Part shown: positions 15,284-24,337 of the stretch, piece by piece
Position numbering within the stretch: the stretch's first letter is position 1
Layout of the letters: every line of letters starts with the position of its first letter
Origin: Xanthobacteraceae bacterium
Lineage (GTDB): Bacteria > Pseudomonadota > Alphaproteobacteria > Rhizobiales > Xanthobacteraceae
DNA: 64,000 bases
NCBI GenBank assembly: GCA_022841625.1
Contig: JALHRD010000003.1
Location: 144,309 to 208,308 of the forward strand
Direction: 5' to 3'
Notes under the pieces: model-generated
The model's input: the letters and a program-made list of their open reading frames with translations, nothing else
Told to the model about the DNA's origin: nothing
Database searches by the model: none
Program-made: the position numbers and the translations under genes

Positions 15284-17560
15284 ATGGGTAAAGAACTGAT
15301 TCCCTCCGCCGGGCCGGTCGAAGAAATCGCGCTGCGCGATGCGCTGGAGGAGCGCTATCTCGCCTATGCGCTGTCGACCATCATGCATCGCGCATTGCCG
15401 GATGCGCGCGATGGGCTGAAACCGGTCCACCGGCGGTTGCTATATGCGATGCAACAATTGCGGCTCGATCCCGAAGCTGCCTTTAAGAAATGCGCGCGCG
15501 TGGTCGGCGATGTCATCGGCAAGTTCCATCCGCATGGTGACCAGTCGGTATACGACGCGCTGGTGCGGTTGGCGCAGGATTTTGCGCAGCGCTATCCGCT
15601 GGTCGACGGGCAGGGTAATTTCGGCAACGTCGACGGAGACAATCCCGCCGCCATGCGCTACACCGAAGCGCGGCTCACCGAGGTAGCGTGGCTTCTGATC
15701 GACGGCATCGACGAAGATGCGATCGATTTTCGGCCGACCTATGACGGCTCGGAAAGTGAGCCGGTGGTGCTGCCGGGCGCGTTTCCAAATCTGCTCGCGA
15801 ACGGCTCGCAAGGCATCGCGGTCGGTATGGCGACCGCCATCCCGCCGCATAACACCGCCGAGCTATGCGATGCCGCGCTGTTCCTGATCGACAATCCCAA
15901 TGCGCGTTCCAAGACGCTGCTCAAATATGTTCAGGGTCCGGATTTCCCCACTGGCGGCATCATCGTCGACGATCGAGAAGCGATCGCCGAGGCTTATGCC
16001 ACCGGCCGCGGATCGTTCCGGGTGCGGGCGCGTTGGCACAAGGAAGACACCGGCCGCGGCACCTATCTAATCGTGATCACTGAAGTTCCGTGGATGGTGC
16101 AGAAGGGGCGGCTGGTCGAGAAACTCGCGGACCTGCTCAACGAACGCAAGCTGCCGTTGGTTGCGGACGTTCGCGACGAGTCGGCCGAGGACATCCGCTT
16201 GGTGATCGAGCCGCGCTCGCGCACGGCCGATCCGGCGCTGGTTATGGAATCGTTGTTCCGGCTGAGCGAGCTTGAGAGCCGCATATCGCTCAACATGAAT
16301 GTGCTGGTGAAGGGGCGCATCCCCAAGGTCATCAGCCTGGCGGAGGCGTTGACCGAATGGCTCGGCCATCGGCGCGACGTCCTGGTTCGGCGTTCGAAAC
16401 ATCGGCTCGCCAAGATCGAGCACCGGCTTGAGGTGTTGGGCGGCTATCTCATCGCTTATCTCAACTTGGACGAAGTGATCAGAATTATCCGCACCGAGGA
16501 CGAACCCAAACCGGTGTTGATGAAAACTTTCAAGCTTTCGGAGGTGCAGGCGGACGCCATTTTGAACATGCGGTTGCGCAACCTGCGCAAGCTCGAAGAG
16601 ATGGAGATCCGGACCGAGGACAAAGACCTGCGCGCTGAGCGCTCGGAGCTCAAGAAGCTTTTGAATTCCGAGACGGATCAGTGGAAGACGGTCGCCGGCG
16701 AGATCAAGACAATCCGCGATAAGTTTGGGCCGAAGACGGCGCTGGGCAAGCGGCGCAGCACTTTCGCCGAAGCGCCACAGCACGATGAGGCCGCGATCGA
16801 GGAGGCGATGGTCGAGCGCGAGCCAATCACCGTCGTAGTTTCGGAGAAGGGCTGGATACGGGCTCTCAAGGGCACCGTCACTGACCTGTCGGGCGTGGCG
16901 TTCAAGTCTGACGACGGTCTTAAATTTGCGTTTCCGGCGGAGACCACTTCCAAGATATTGGTGTTTGCGACCAATGGCCGGTTCTACACCCTCGATGGCG
17001 CCAAGCTGCCAGGCGGGCGTGGCCACGGGGAGCCGGTACGGCTGTTTATCGATCTCGAACAGGACCACGACTTGGTCGCGGTGTTCCGCCATCAAGGTGG
17101 CCGGAAGTTCCTGGTAGCGAGCGCCCAAGGGCGCGGCTTCCTGGTGGCGGAAGACGAGTGCCTTGGCAATACCCGCAAGGGCAAACAAGTGCTCAACGTC
17201 AAGTCGCCGGATGCGGCGCGGGCTTTTGCGGTGGCTGACGGCGATTTGGTCGCCGCGATTGGCGAGAACCGCAAAATGGTGATCTTTCCGCTGGATCAGG
17301 TGCCCGAGCTCGGCCGCGGCCGGGGCGTGCGGCTGCAACGCTACAAGGATGGCTCGCTGTCGGACATCACGACCTTCAATGGCGCTGACGGCCTGACCTG
17401 GATCGACAGTGCGGGTCGTAACTTTACGCTGTCGCTGAAGGAACTGGCTGCCTGGCGTGGCAGCCGCAGCGACGCCGGCCGCGTGCGGCCTGACCGCTTC
17501 CTGACCAACAACAAATTCGGCGTGCTCCCGGGCAGTGGCAAGGCTGCCGAAAAGGACTGA
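15284..17560 (+). CDS. parC: DNA topoisomerase IV subunit A
   Basis: This 758-residue subunit cuts and rejoins DNA to decatenate chromosomes, working with ParE (not in the window). The winged-helix core has [22 protein letters not shown] and [11 protein letters not shown]. The catalytic Tyr126 lies in MRYTEARL. A reduced C-terminal beta-propeller follows from about residue 510. Lack of a GyrA-type GQRGGKG box and the length of about 750 favour ParC over GyrA. It is the only gene in its unit. Confidence 0.95.
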   Translation: MGKELIPSAGPVEEIALRDALEERYLAYALSTIMHRALPDARDGLKPVHRRLLYAMQQLRLDPEAAFKKCARVVGDVIGKFHPHGDQSVYDALVRLAQDFAQRYPLVDGQGNFGNVDGDNPAAMRYTEARLTEVAWLLIDGIDEDAIDFRPTYDGSESEPVVLPGAFPNLLANGSQGIAVGMATAIPPHNTAELCDAALFLIDNPNARSKTLLKYVQGPDFPTGGIIVDDREAIAEAYATGRGSFRVRARWHKEDTGRGTYLIVITEVPWMVQKGRLVEKLADLLNERKLPLVADVRDESAEDIRLVIEPRSRTADPALVMESLFRLSELESRISLNMNVLVKGRIPKVISLAEALTEWLGHRRDVLVRRSKHRLAKIEHRLEVLGGYLIAYLNLDEVIRIIRTEDEPKPVLMKTFKLSEVQADAILNMRLRNLRKLEEMEIRTEDKDLRAERSELKKLLNSETDQWKTVAGEIKTIRDKFGPKTALGKRRSTFAEAPQHDEAAIEEAMVEREPITVVVSEKGWIRALKGTVTDLSGVAFKSDDGLKFAFPAETTSKILVFATNGRFYTLDGAKLPGGRGHGEPVRLFIDLEQDHDLVAVFRHQGGRKFLVASAQGRGFLVAEDECLGNTRKGKQVLNVKSPDAARAFAVADGDLVAAIGENRKMVIFPLDQVPELGRGRGVRLQRYKDGSLSDITTFNGADGLTWIDSAGRNFTLSLKELAAWRGSRSDAGRVRPDRFLTNNKFGVLPGSGKAAEKD

Positions 17561-17737
17561 CGTCGTTTCGTCGCTGCCATAGGCGGTCTGAAACGGTTGA
17601 TCGATACCGTCCTGGTGCGGAGCTATGGGGCCAGCGCACGGCTGGCCGGTGCCAGCCTGAAAGGGCCGCTCCAGTCAATCTCAAGCGTTTGTATACGCTG
17701 GCCTTTGTGCGACGGTACTTTGAGACCGTCGTATTAA

Positions 17738-17754
17738 TTGCGAGCTATTCGCGA
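17738..17754 (-). promoter_or_regulatory. Fur/Mur-like box 1 upstream of sitA
   Basis: Read on the minus strand this is TCGCGAATAGCTCGCAA. It matches box 2 at 13 of 17 positions and approximates the 7-1-7 Fur consensus TGAGAAT-N-ATTCTCA. It lies just upstream of the -35-like TTGACA at 17760. Confidence 0.5.
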
Positions 17755-17759
17755 CTGAC

Positions 17760-17790
17760 TTGACACCTGCCCGTGATCGCTGGCATTTTA
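17760..17790 (+). promoter_or_regulatory. Likely sitABCD promoter
   Basis: TTGACA at 17760-17765 is a perfect -35 hexamer. An A/T-rich -10-like CATTTT or TTTTAT lies at 17784-17791 with a spacer of 18-20 bases. It lies between the two Fur/Mur-like boxes, and the -10 abuts box 2, the layout expected for metal-dependent repression. Confidence 0.5.
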
Positions 17791-17807
17791 TTGCGAATAG
17801 TTCTTAA
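17791..17807 (+). promoter_or_regulatory. Fur/Mur-like box 2 upstream of sitA
   Basis: TTGCGAATAGTTCTTAA contains TGCGAAT-A-GTTCTTA, agreeing with the classical 7-1-7 Fur consensus at about 11 of 14 positions. It overlaps the end of the predicted promoter, 43 bases before the sitA start. Confidence 0.55.
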
Positions 17808-17849
17808 TTGCAGGTGCGCCGGTCGGTCGCTGGATGTGAGGGTGGCGTA

Positions 17850-18767
17850 ATGGTTTGGAGCTTCAGGCGCTGGGTTACCGCCGTGATCGTGGCCGTGCTG
17901 GCCATGACTTGCGCGCCAGGGGCGGTATTGGCCGAAGGCGCGACGCGCAAACCGTTCCGTGCCGTCACGACATTCACGGTTATTCAGGACATCGCGCAAA
18001 ACGTCGCGGGCGACCGGGCCATTGTCGATTCAATCACCCGGCCCGGCGCTGAAATCCACGACTACCAGCCAACCCCCCTCGATATCGTCAGAGCACAGGC
18101 CGCCGATCTGGTGCTGTGGAACGGCTTTAATCTGGAGCGCTGGTTTGAACGCTTTCTCCAGAACGTCAAAAACGTGCCAAGCGTGGTGGTGACCGACGGC
18201 ATCAAGCCGCTCGGCATTACCGAAGGGCCCTATACCGGCAAACCCAATCCGCATGCCTGGATGTCGCCGAATAATGCGCTGATCTATGTCGAGAACATCC
18301 GTGCGGCGCTGGCGAAGCACGATCCGGCCAATGCTGGCGCCTATGGCAAGAACGCCGCCGCTTACTCGGCGCAGATCAAGGCGCTCGATGAGCCCTTGCG
18401 CAAGCGGCTTGCGGCAATCCCTGCGCATCAAAGGTGGCTGGTAACGAGCGAAGGGGCTTTTAGTTACCTCGCGCGCGACTATGATCTGCGCGAAGCCTAT
18501 CTGTGGCCGATCAATGCCGACGAGCAGGGTACGCCACAACAAGTCCGGCGGGTGATCGACCTCGTGCGCAAGAACAAGATTCCGGTGGTGTTCAGCGAAA
18601 GCACGATCTCCGATCGTGCGGCGCGCCAAGTCGCGCGCGAGACCGGCGCGCGCTATGGCGGCGTGCTCTATGTCGACTCGCTGAGCGCGGCGGGCGGGCC
18701 GGTGCCGACCTATCTCGATCTTTTGAAGGTGACGGTCGAGACCATCGTGAAGGGATTTGGTCGGTGA
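17850..18767 (+). CDS. sitA: Metal ABC transporter, substrate-binding protein (Mn/Fe type)
   Basis: This 305-residue periplasmic cluster A-I binding protein has a signal peptide (to about AVLAEG). The four metal ligands of the family are visible: His in [11 protein letters not shown], His in NPHAWMSP, Glu in VVFSESTIS and Asp in LYVDSLS. The His-His-Glu-Asp set and [12 protein letters not shown] match SitA/MntA manganese-iron binders; zinc-specific ZnuA usually has three His and a His-rich loop, which is absent. ATG 17850 follows GAGGGTGG. First gene of a four-gene operon; the stop overlaps the sitB GTG. Confidence 0.87.
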   Translation: MVWSFRRWVTAVIVAVLAMTCAPGAVLAEGATRKPFRAVTTFTVIQDIAQNVAGDRAIVDSITRPGAEIHDYQPTPLDIVRAQAADLVLWNGFNLERWFERFLQNVKNVPSVVVTDGIKPLGITEGPYTGKPNPHAWMSPNNALIYVENIRAALAKHDPANAGAYGKNAAAYSAQIKALDEPLRKRLAAIPAHQRWLVTSEGAFSYLARDYDLREAYLWPINADEQGTPQQVRRVIDLVRKNKIPVVFSESTISDRAARQVARETGARYGGVLYVDSLSAAGGPVPTYLDLLKVTVETIVKGFGR

Positions 18768-19657
18768 ATGCACCCGTCGAAGCAGCGCGCGCCGCATCGA
18801 CCGCATATGGCGCCAGCATCGCGATTCGCAATCTCAGCGTGACCTATAGCAACGGCTTCACCGCTGTCCGTGACGCGTCCTTCGCGCTCGATCCCGGCAC
18901 GATTTGCGCATTGGTCGGCGTCAACGGCAGCGGCAAGTCGACGATTTTCAAGGCGATCATGGGGTTTGTGAAGCCCTCGGCCGGCGAAGTGCGGTTGTGC
19001 GGTTTTCCGGTCGACGAGGCTTTAAAGAAAAACATCGTGGCCTATGTGCCGCAAAGCGAAGACGTCGATTGGAACTTTCCCGTTCTGGTCGAAACCGTGG
19101 TGATGATGGGGCGCTATGGGCACATGAATTTCCTGCGCATGCCGTCGCGCGCCGACCGCTACAAGGTCGATGAAGCGCTTGAGCGGGTTGGCATGAGCGC
19201 CTATCGCGACCGCCAGATCGGGGAATTGAGCGGCGGCCAGAAGAAGCGGGTGTTCCTCGCCCGCTCGTTGGCGCAGGAAGGCCGGATCATTCTGTTGGAC
19301 GAACCGTTCACCGGCATTGATGTGAAGACCGAAGCCGCAATCATTGGCCTATTGCGAGAATTGCGCGCCGCCGGCCACCTGATGCTGGTGTCGACCCATA
19401 ATCTCGGCAGCGTGCCGGATTTCTGCGACCGGGTCGTGCTGCTCAACCGGACGGTGCTGGCGGCGGGGCCGACCGCGGAGGTGTTCACGCAGGACAATCT
19501 CGAACGCGCCTTTGGCGGCGTGCTGCGCAACTTCAAGCTCGGCGGCCGGGCGCTGCATGACGATGACGACGCCCGCCACGTCACCGTATTGACCGACGAC
19601 GAACGGCCGCTGGTGTTCTACGGCGACCGGACCCGCCAAGGCTCGGACGGGCATTGA
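18764..19657 (+). CDS. sitB: Metal ABC transporter, ATP-binding protein
   Basis: This 297-residue cytoplasmic ATPase powers the importer. Walker A (GVNGSGKST, about 51-59), signature LSGGQKKRV and Walker B IILLDEPF are intact. The start is GTG at 18764, which overlaps the sitA stop as GTGA; a longer frame upstream reads through sitA out of frame and is not used. The last 40 residues are an acidic, His-containing extension (LHDDDDARH) beyond the usual ABC fold. Confidence 0.92.
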   Translation: MNAPVEAARAASTAYGASIAIRNLSVTYSNGFTAVRDASFALDPGTICALVGVNGSGKSTIFKAIMGFVKPSAGEVRLCGFPVDEALKKNIVAYVPQSEDVDWNFPVLVETVVMMGRYGHMNFLRMPSRADRYKVDEALERVGMSAYRDRQIGELSGGQKKRVFLARSLAQEGRIILLDEPFTGIDVKTEAAIIGLLRELRAAGHLMLVSTHNLGSVPDFCDRVVLLNRTVLAAGPTAEVFTQDNLERAFGGVLRNFKLGGRALHDDDDARHVTVLTDDERPLVFYGDRTRQGSDGH

Positions 19658-19659
19658 CG

Positions 19660-20529
19660 ATGACCGAGCTCGTCGCCGAGCTGCTGGTTCCGTTCAGCTA
19701 CAACTACATGTTGAAGGCGATGTGGGTGAGCGCGCTGGTCGGCGGCGTCTGTGCCTTCCTCTCGGCCTATCTCATGCTCAAGGGCTGGTCGTTGATGGGC
19801 GATGCGCTCGCGCATTCCATCGTGCCGGGCGTCGCAGCGGCCTACATCTTGGGTGCGCCGTTTGCGATCGGCGCGTTTTTTGCCGGTATCCTCGCGTCGC
19901 TTGGCATGAATTTCGTCAAGCAGCAGACCCGGCTGCGCGAGGATGCGGTGATCGGCCTGGTGTTCACCACATTGTTTGCGCTGGGTCTCTTGATGGCTTC
20001 GATCTGGCCGACCGCGGTCAGTATCCAAACCATCGTGCTCGGCAACATTCTTGCGATAGCCGACGAGGACGTCGTGCAGGTCGCGGCCATCGCCGGCGTG
20101 TCGCTGGCTATCATGGCTTTGATCTGGAAGGACCTGATGGTGACGTTCTTCGATGAAAGCCATGCCCGCAGCATCGGTCTCAATACAACGCTGTTGAAGG
20201 TCATTTTCTTCACCCTATTGAGCGCCTGCACGGTGGCTGCGTTGCAGACCGTCGGTGCTTGCCTGGTCATTGCCATGGTGGTGACGCCTGGCGCCACGGC
20301 CTATCTCCTGACCGACCGGTTCGGCCGTCTGATTATCATCAGCGTCGCGCTCGGGGTGAGCACGAGCTTTGTTGGCGCCTATGTCAGCTACTTTCTCGAC
20401 GGTGCGACCGGCGGGGTGATCGTAACCTTGCAAACGCTGTTGTTTCTCGTGGCGTTTTACTTCGCTCCCAAGCATGGCCTGATCGCGGCCCGGCGGCGGC
20501 GTTTGGCCGCGACGGAGGCTGCCGCATGA
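19660..20529 (+). CDS. sitC: Metal ABC transporter, permease 1
   Basis: This 289-residue inner-membrane permease of the ABC-3 family has about eight hydrophobic segments. LMLKGWSLMGDALAHSIVPGVA is the conserved loop of this family. The start is either ATG 19660, two bases past the sitB stop, or TTG 19654 overlapping it. It ends in TGA overlapping the sitD ATG (ATGA at 20526). It pairs with SitD; two distinct permeases in one operon are typical of SitABCD-type systems. Confidence 0.9.
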   Translation: MTELVAELLVPFSYNYMLKAMWVSALVGGVCAFLSAYLMLKGWSLMGDALAHSIVPGVAAAYILGAPFAIGAFFAGILASLGMNFVKQQTRLREDAVIGLVFTTLFALGLLMASIWPTAVSIQTIVLGNILAIADEDVVQVAAIAGVSLAIMALIWKDLMVTFFDESHARSIGLNTTLLKVIFFTLLSACTVAALQTVGACLVIAMVVTPGATAYLLTDRFGRLIIISVALGVSTSFVGAYVSYFLDGATGGVIVTLQTLLFLVAFYFAPKHGLIAARRRRLAATEAAA

Positions 20530-21404
20530 GCGGGCTGATCGACTGGGTCGCGGTGCCGTTGTCCTATCCGTTTATGCAGCGCGCGCTGGTGGTGTCGGTG
20601 CTGGTGGCCGCGGTGTGCGCGGTGCTGTCATGCTATCTGGTGCTCAAGGGCTGGTCGCTGATGGGCGACGCGGTGTCGCATGCGGTGCTGCCTGGGATCG
20701 TTCTCGCTTATGTGCTGGGCCTGCCGCTGGCATTCGGCGCTTTTATCGCCGGTCTGTCTTGCGCGCTGTTCACCGGCTATCTCAAGGAGAACAGCCGCAT
20801 CAAGGAGGACACCGTAATGGGGATCGTGTTCTCCGGCATGTTCGGGCTCGGGCTGGTGATGTTCACCAAGGTCGATACCGATCAGCATCTGTTGCATATT
20901 TTGTTCGGTAATGTGTTGGGCGTGACCGTGCAGGACCTGATCGAAACCGCGATTGTTGCCGGCGGAACGCTGGTGATCGTGCTGCTGAAGCGCCGCGATC
21001 TCCTGCTGTATTGCTTCGATCCCAACCATGCCCGCTCGATCGGCTTGCCGGTGCGGGTTCTGCATTACGGTTTGCTGGTGCTGCTGTCGCTGACCATCGT
21101 TGCCTCGCTCAAGGCGGTCGGCATCATCCTGGTCATCGCCATGCTGATCGCGCCGGGCGCGACCGCCTATCTCCTGACCAGTCGATTTGAACGCATGATG
21201 GCGATTGCAACGGCGGTGGCGGTGTCTTCGGCCGTGCTCGGCACGATTGCGAGTTTCCACATCGATGGGGCGACCGGTGCCTGTATCGTGCTGGTGCAGG
21301 CCGCGATGTTCGTGCTGGCGTTCTTGTTTGCTCCGACCCACGGACTGATCTGGAAGCGCCGCCGCGGCGAATTGGCCGCCGCTTCGAGCGATGCCGCGCG
21401 CTAG
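20526..21404 (+). CDS. sitD: Metal ABC transporter, permease 2
   Basis: This 292-residue permease is homologous to SitC (LVLKGWSLMGDAVSHAVLPGIVLAYVLG). It carries the same conserved motifs and about eight membrane spans, followed by a basic tail (KRRRGEL). The start overlaps the sitC stop. Its stop TAG (21402-21404) is contributed by the first bases of the hairpin pair that begins at 21401, so the hairpin may have replaced the original C-terminus or stop. Confidence 0.9.
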   Translation: MSGLIDWVAVPLSYPFMQRALVVSVLVAAVCAVLSCYLVLKGWSLMGDAVSHAVLPGIVLAYVLGLPLAFGAFIAGLSCALFTGYLKENSRIKEDTVMGIVFSGMFGLGLVMFTKVDTDQHLLHILFGNVLGVTVQDLIETAIVAGGTLVIVLLKRRDLLLYCFDPNHARSIGLPVRVLHYGLLVLLSLTIVASLKAVGIILVIAMLIAPGATAYLLTSRFERMMAIATAVAVSSAVLGTIASFHIDGATGACIVLVQAAMFVLAFLFAPTHGLIWKRRRGELAAASSDAAR

Positions 21405-21479
21405 TGGAGTAGATTTGACATTCGCTACCCACCTGGCAGCGAGCATACGATGCGAATGTCAAATCCAAAACTCCACTAG
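21401..21479. repeat. Long hairpin element b' (copy of 3321-3399)
   Basis: CTAGTGGAGT...ACTCCACTAG with inner AGATTTGACATTCGC/GCGAATGTCAAATCC, nearly identical to copy b. It starts inside the stop codon of sitD and is followed by the same 13-base spacer (AGCCTATACTTG) as in the first cluster. Confidence 0.9.
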
Positions 21480-21492
21480 CAGCCTATACTTG

Positions 21493-21568
21493 CTAGTGGT
21501 CCTTTGATTCTAACATTCGCAAAATCGCGCGCGGAAATGGGATGCGAATGTTAGAATTGGACCACTAG
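21493..21568. repeat. Long hairpin element c' (copy of 3413-3488)
   Basis: CTAGTGGTCC pairs with GGACCACTAG, with the same inner stem as copy c and a single base change in the loop. It ends directly against the stop codon of the convergent gene bpt (21569-21571), so the pair b'-c' fills the whole sitD-bpt gap and could end transcription from both sides. Confidence 0.9.
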
Positions 21569-22324
21569 CTAATCAGTGCCGCCGACGCGCTTCCAGCCAT
21601 CGGTGGCGAGCCGCTGCTGCGGCAGAAAGCGGCCCTTGTAGTCCATCTTGCGCGAGCCCTGCACCCAATAGCCGAGATAGACGTAAGGCAGTCCCATGCG
21701 GCGGGCGCGGGCGATGTGATCGAGGATCATGAAGGTGCCGAGCGAACGGCTCCGGTGGTCGGCGTCGAAATAGGAATAGACCATCGATAGCCCGTCGGAG
21801 AGCACGTCGGTCAGCGCTACGCCGAGCAGCGGCCCCGCGCCGCGGCCGTTGATGGAACTGTCGGGCCCGCGTCGCCGATATTCCACCATGCGGGTCTCGA
21901 CGTGGCTGTCTTCCACCATCATGGCGTAGTCGAGCACCGACATATCGGCCATGCCGCCGTCGCGATGGCGCATGTCGAGGTAGGAGCGGAACACGGAATA
22001 TTGCTCCGAGGTCGGCACCGCGGCGCGTAAATCGCCGAGCAGATCGCTGTTGCGCTGCTGAACGCGTCGCATGCCGCGTGTCGGAGCGAATTCATCGACG
22101 ATGACCCGCACCGATACGCACGCCCGGCAGGATTCGCAGGCCGGCCGATAGGCGATCGACTGGCTGCGGCGAAAGCCGCCATGGGTCAGGAGATCGTTCA
22201 GTTCGGCGGCCCGCTCGCCGACCAAATGGGTAAACACCTTGCGTTCCTCTTGCCCCGGCAGATAGGGACAGGGCGAGGGTGCGGTCAGGTAGAATTGCGG
22301 GGTATTGCGCGAGTGTTGGGTCAC
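21569..22324 (-). CDS. bpt: Aspartate/glutamate leucyltransferase
   Basis: This 251-residue enzyme transfers Leu from leucyl-tRNA to N-terminal Asp or Glu of proteins, marking them for ClpAP through the N-end rule. The N-terminus [30 protein letters not shown] and the [15 protein letters not shown] cysteine cluster are diagnostic. [20 protein letters not shown] closes the family core. The start codon is GTG at 22324. The gene is convergent with sitD across the hairpin pair. Confidence 0.94.
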   Translation of the reverse strand: MTQHSRNTPQFYLTAPSPCPYLPGQEERKVFTHLVGERAAELNDLLTHGGFRRSQSIAYRPACESCRACVSVRVIVDEFAPTRGMRRVQQRNSDLLGDLRAAVPTSEQYSVFRSYLDMRHRDGGMADMSVLDYAMMVEDSHVETRMVEYRRRGPDSSINGRGAGPLLGVALTDVLSDGLSMVYSYFDADHRSRSLGTFMILDHIARARRMGLPYVYLGYWVQGSRKMDYKGRFLPQQRLATDGWKRVGGTD

Positions 22325-22355
22325 GGCTGCCAGTGTCCCAAATCAAAAATCGCCG

Positions 22356-22904
22356 TCAAGCGCCCTGGGTTTCCCGCACGACTTGCGCGCGGGCGGGATT
22401 ATTGATGACCACCGTGCCGACAATCATGTCATGCAGCAGGCGCTTGCGGCCATTGAAAAAGCCTACCAGCACGATCAGCGGTGTCAGAATTGAGATGGTA
22501 AGCCAGTACACGATGGCGTGCACGGCGCCGAGCACGAAATAGGCTGGCGCGCCGTACCAGGTACGCATTTCCAGGTCCATGACGCGCATGCCGATGGTGG
22601 CGGAGGCCGGACTGCCGAAAGTGTAGCCATAGTAGAACAGCGCCCAGATCACGATCAGCGGCCAGTAAAGCGGCGACAGGAAGGCGAAGAAGAACATCGC
22701 AAGCCCGAGGGTGGCGATGGTGGCTGCCGCCGCGAAGGCGCCGACAAACACCACCGGTATCGCCAGGATGACGAGATCGATCACAAAGGCGATCAACCGG
22801 CGCGCCAGCACGCCTTCAAACAGCTCCGGCGTCGCTATGGGGTCATAGGCATGTGGCTTGAGCTCAATCGACACGCCGATCCGTCGTGGTTCGCTGTCGG
22901 TCAT
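22356..22904 (-). CDS. RDD family membrane protein
   Basis: This 182-residue protein begins with about 33 polar residues, then the RDD motif as ARRLIAFVIDLVIL (Arg, then Asp in TM1). Further hydrophobic segments follow at about 55-85 and 120-150. GMRVMDLEMR lies between them. RDD proteins are poorly understood; some are Na+/H+ antiporters. It is cotranscribed with bpt (31-base gap) and divergent from the threonine ammonia-lyase gene. Confidence 0.85.
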   Translation of the reverse strand: MTDSEPRRIGVSIELKPHAYDPIATPELFEGVLARRLIAFVIDLVILAIPVVFVGAFAAAATIATLGLAMFFFAFLSPLYWPLIVIWALFYYGYTFGSPASATIGMRVMDLEMRTWYGAPAYFVLGAVHAIVYWLTISILTPLIVLVGFFNGRKRLLHDMIVGTVVINNPARAQVVRETQGA

Positions 22905-23039
22905 GGGAAGTCCCTGCTATCCTCGAATCCATCGCCAGATGGAGAGTAATCGGTTGCGGCGCAAGAGGCACGGGGATTTGTCCGCATTGGGGCGGGGTGT
23001 GCCGGAGGTGCTGGACTGGCGGACCGATAGGGGGGGGCC

Positions 23040-24263
23040 ATGACCGTCACATTGTCTGCGATTGAAGCGGCGCGCCGTGTCATTGCCGGCCAAGTCCTGC
23101 GTACCCCGATGCTACCGGCGCCCCGGCTGTCCGCCCTGACCGGGGCCGATGTGTATGTCAAATATGAGAATCTTCAGGTCACCAATTCCTTCAAGGAGCG
23201 CGGTGCGCTCAACAAACTCAATTCGCTGACCCAAGCCGAGCGCGGTTGCGGCGTCATTGCCATGTCGGCGGGAAACCACGCCCAGGCGGTCGCCTACCAC
23301 GCGGCGCGGCTGGCGATCCCGGCCACCATCGTCATGCCGGTAACGACGCCGCTGGTGAAGATCGAAGCCACCGCGGCCCATGGCGCCACTGTTGTGCTCG
23401 AAGGCGAGACGCTCGCGGCGGCGCAGTTGAAGGCAGAGTCGATGGCGCGCGAACGCGGCCTTACATGGGTGCATCCTTATGACGATGCCATGGTGATCGC
23501 GGGGCAGGGGACCATCGCACTGGAAATGCTTGAGGATGTCCCGGATCTCGAAATGCTGCTCGTGCCCATCGGTGGCGGCGGGCTGATCGCCGGCAATGCG
23601 GTTGCAGCGCGGGCCGTCAAGCCCGCAATCGAGGTGGTGGGCGCAGAAGCGGAGCTTTACCCGTCATTCTGGAACGCTTTGACCGGCGAACAGCGGCCGA
23701 CCGGCGGGCCGACCTTGGCGGAAGGTATCGCAGTCAAGAACGTCGGCGCATTGACGCTGCCGATCGTGCGCGAACTGGTTTCGGAGATCGTGCTGGTCGA
23801 CGAGCAATCGATCGAACGCGCAGTCAATGCCTATCTTACGTTGCAGAAGGCCATGGCGGAGGGGGCGGGAGCAGCCGGACTTGCGGCGATGTTGCTGAAG
23901 CCCGAGCGCTTTCGCGGCCGCAAGGTGGGCCTTATTCTGTGCGGCGGGAATATTGATCCGCGCTTGCTGTCAACCATCATGGTGCGCGAGCTTGAGCGCG
24001 AAGGCCGAATTGCGTCATTCCGGCTGACGATTCCCGATCGTCCCGGCGTGCTCGGCCAAGTCGCCACGCTTCTTGGCGAACTGGGCGCCAATATCCTGGA
24101 GGTCGAGCACCGCCGGCTGTTTCTCGATGTCCCCGCCAGGGGCGCCAAGCTTGACGTTACGGTCGAGACCCGGGGCCGCAGCCACGGCGACGAGATTCTT
24201 GCGGCGCTTAGGGGCCATGGCTATGCCCCGGTGCGGATCGAGGCGGCGGCGGCGATGCCGTAA
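23040..24263 (+). CDS. Threonine ammonia-lyase with C-terminal ACT domain
   Basis: This 407-residue PLP enzyme deaminates threonine (or serine) to 2-oxobutyrate, feeding isoleucine synthesis or catabolism. The PLP Lys lies in TNSFKERGALNKL, and the phosphate loop is VPIGGGGLIAG. The last 75 residues form one ACT domain (FRLTIPDRPGVLGQVATLLG). This is the short TdcB-like architecture rather than the long two-domain IlvA. A catabolic or biosynthetic role cannot be told from sequence. It stands alone on its strand. Confidence 0.9.
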   Translation: MTVTLSAIEAARRVIAGQVLRTPMLPAPRLSALTGADVYVKYENLQVTNSFKERGALNKLNSLTQAERGCGVIAMSAGNHAQAVAYHAARLAIPATIVMPVTTPLVKIEATAAHGATVVLEGETLAAAQLKAESMARERGLTWVHPYDDAMVIAGQGTIALEMLEDVPDLEMLLVPIGGGGLIAGNAVAARAVKPAIEVVGAEAELYPSFWNALTGEQRPTGGPTLAEGIAVKNVGALTLPIVRELVSEIVLVDEQSIERAVNAYLTLQKAMAEGAGAAGLAAMLLKPERFRGRKVGLILCGGNIDPRLLSTIMVRELEREGRIASFRLTIPDRPGVLGQVATLLGELGANILEVEHRRLFLDVPARGAKLDVTVETRGRSHGDEILAALRGHGYAPVRIEAAAAMP

Positions 24264-24337
24264 GGCTTCCTCTCGGCGCGATATCCGGACATGATTAGCC
24301 TTAAGATTGCGAATCACCCTGGCCGGGGACGGATCGT

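Noticed and set aside
15284..17560. DNA gyrase subunit A
   Set aside because: Length near 750 and no GyrA-box in the C-terminal propeller favour ParC.
17850..21404. Zinc importer ZnuABC
   Set aside because: Two permeases, a His-His-Glu-Asp ligand set without a His-rich loop, and Fur/Mur-like boxes favour a Mn/Fe SitABCD-type system.
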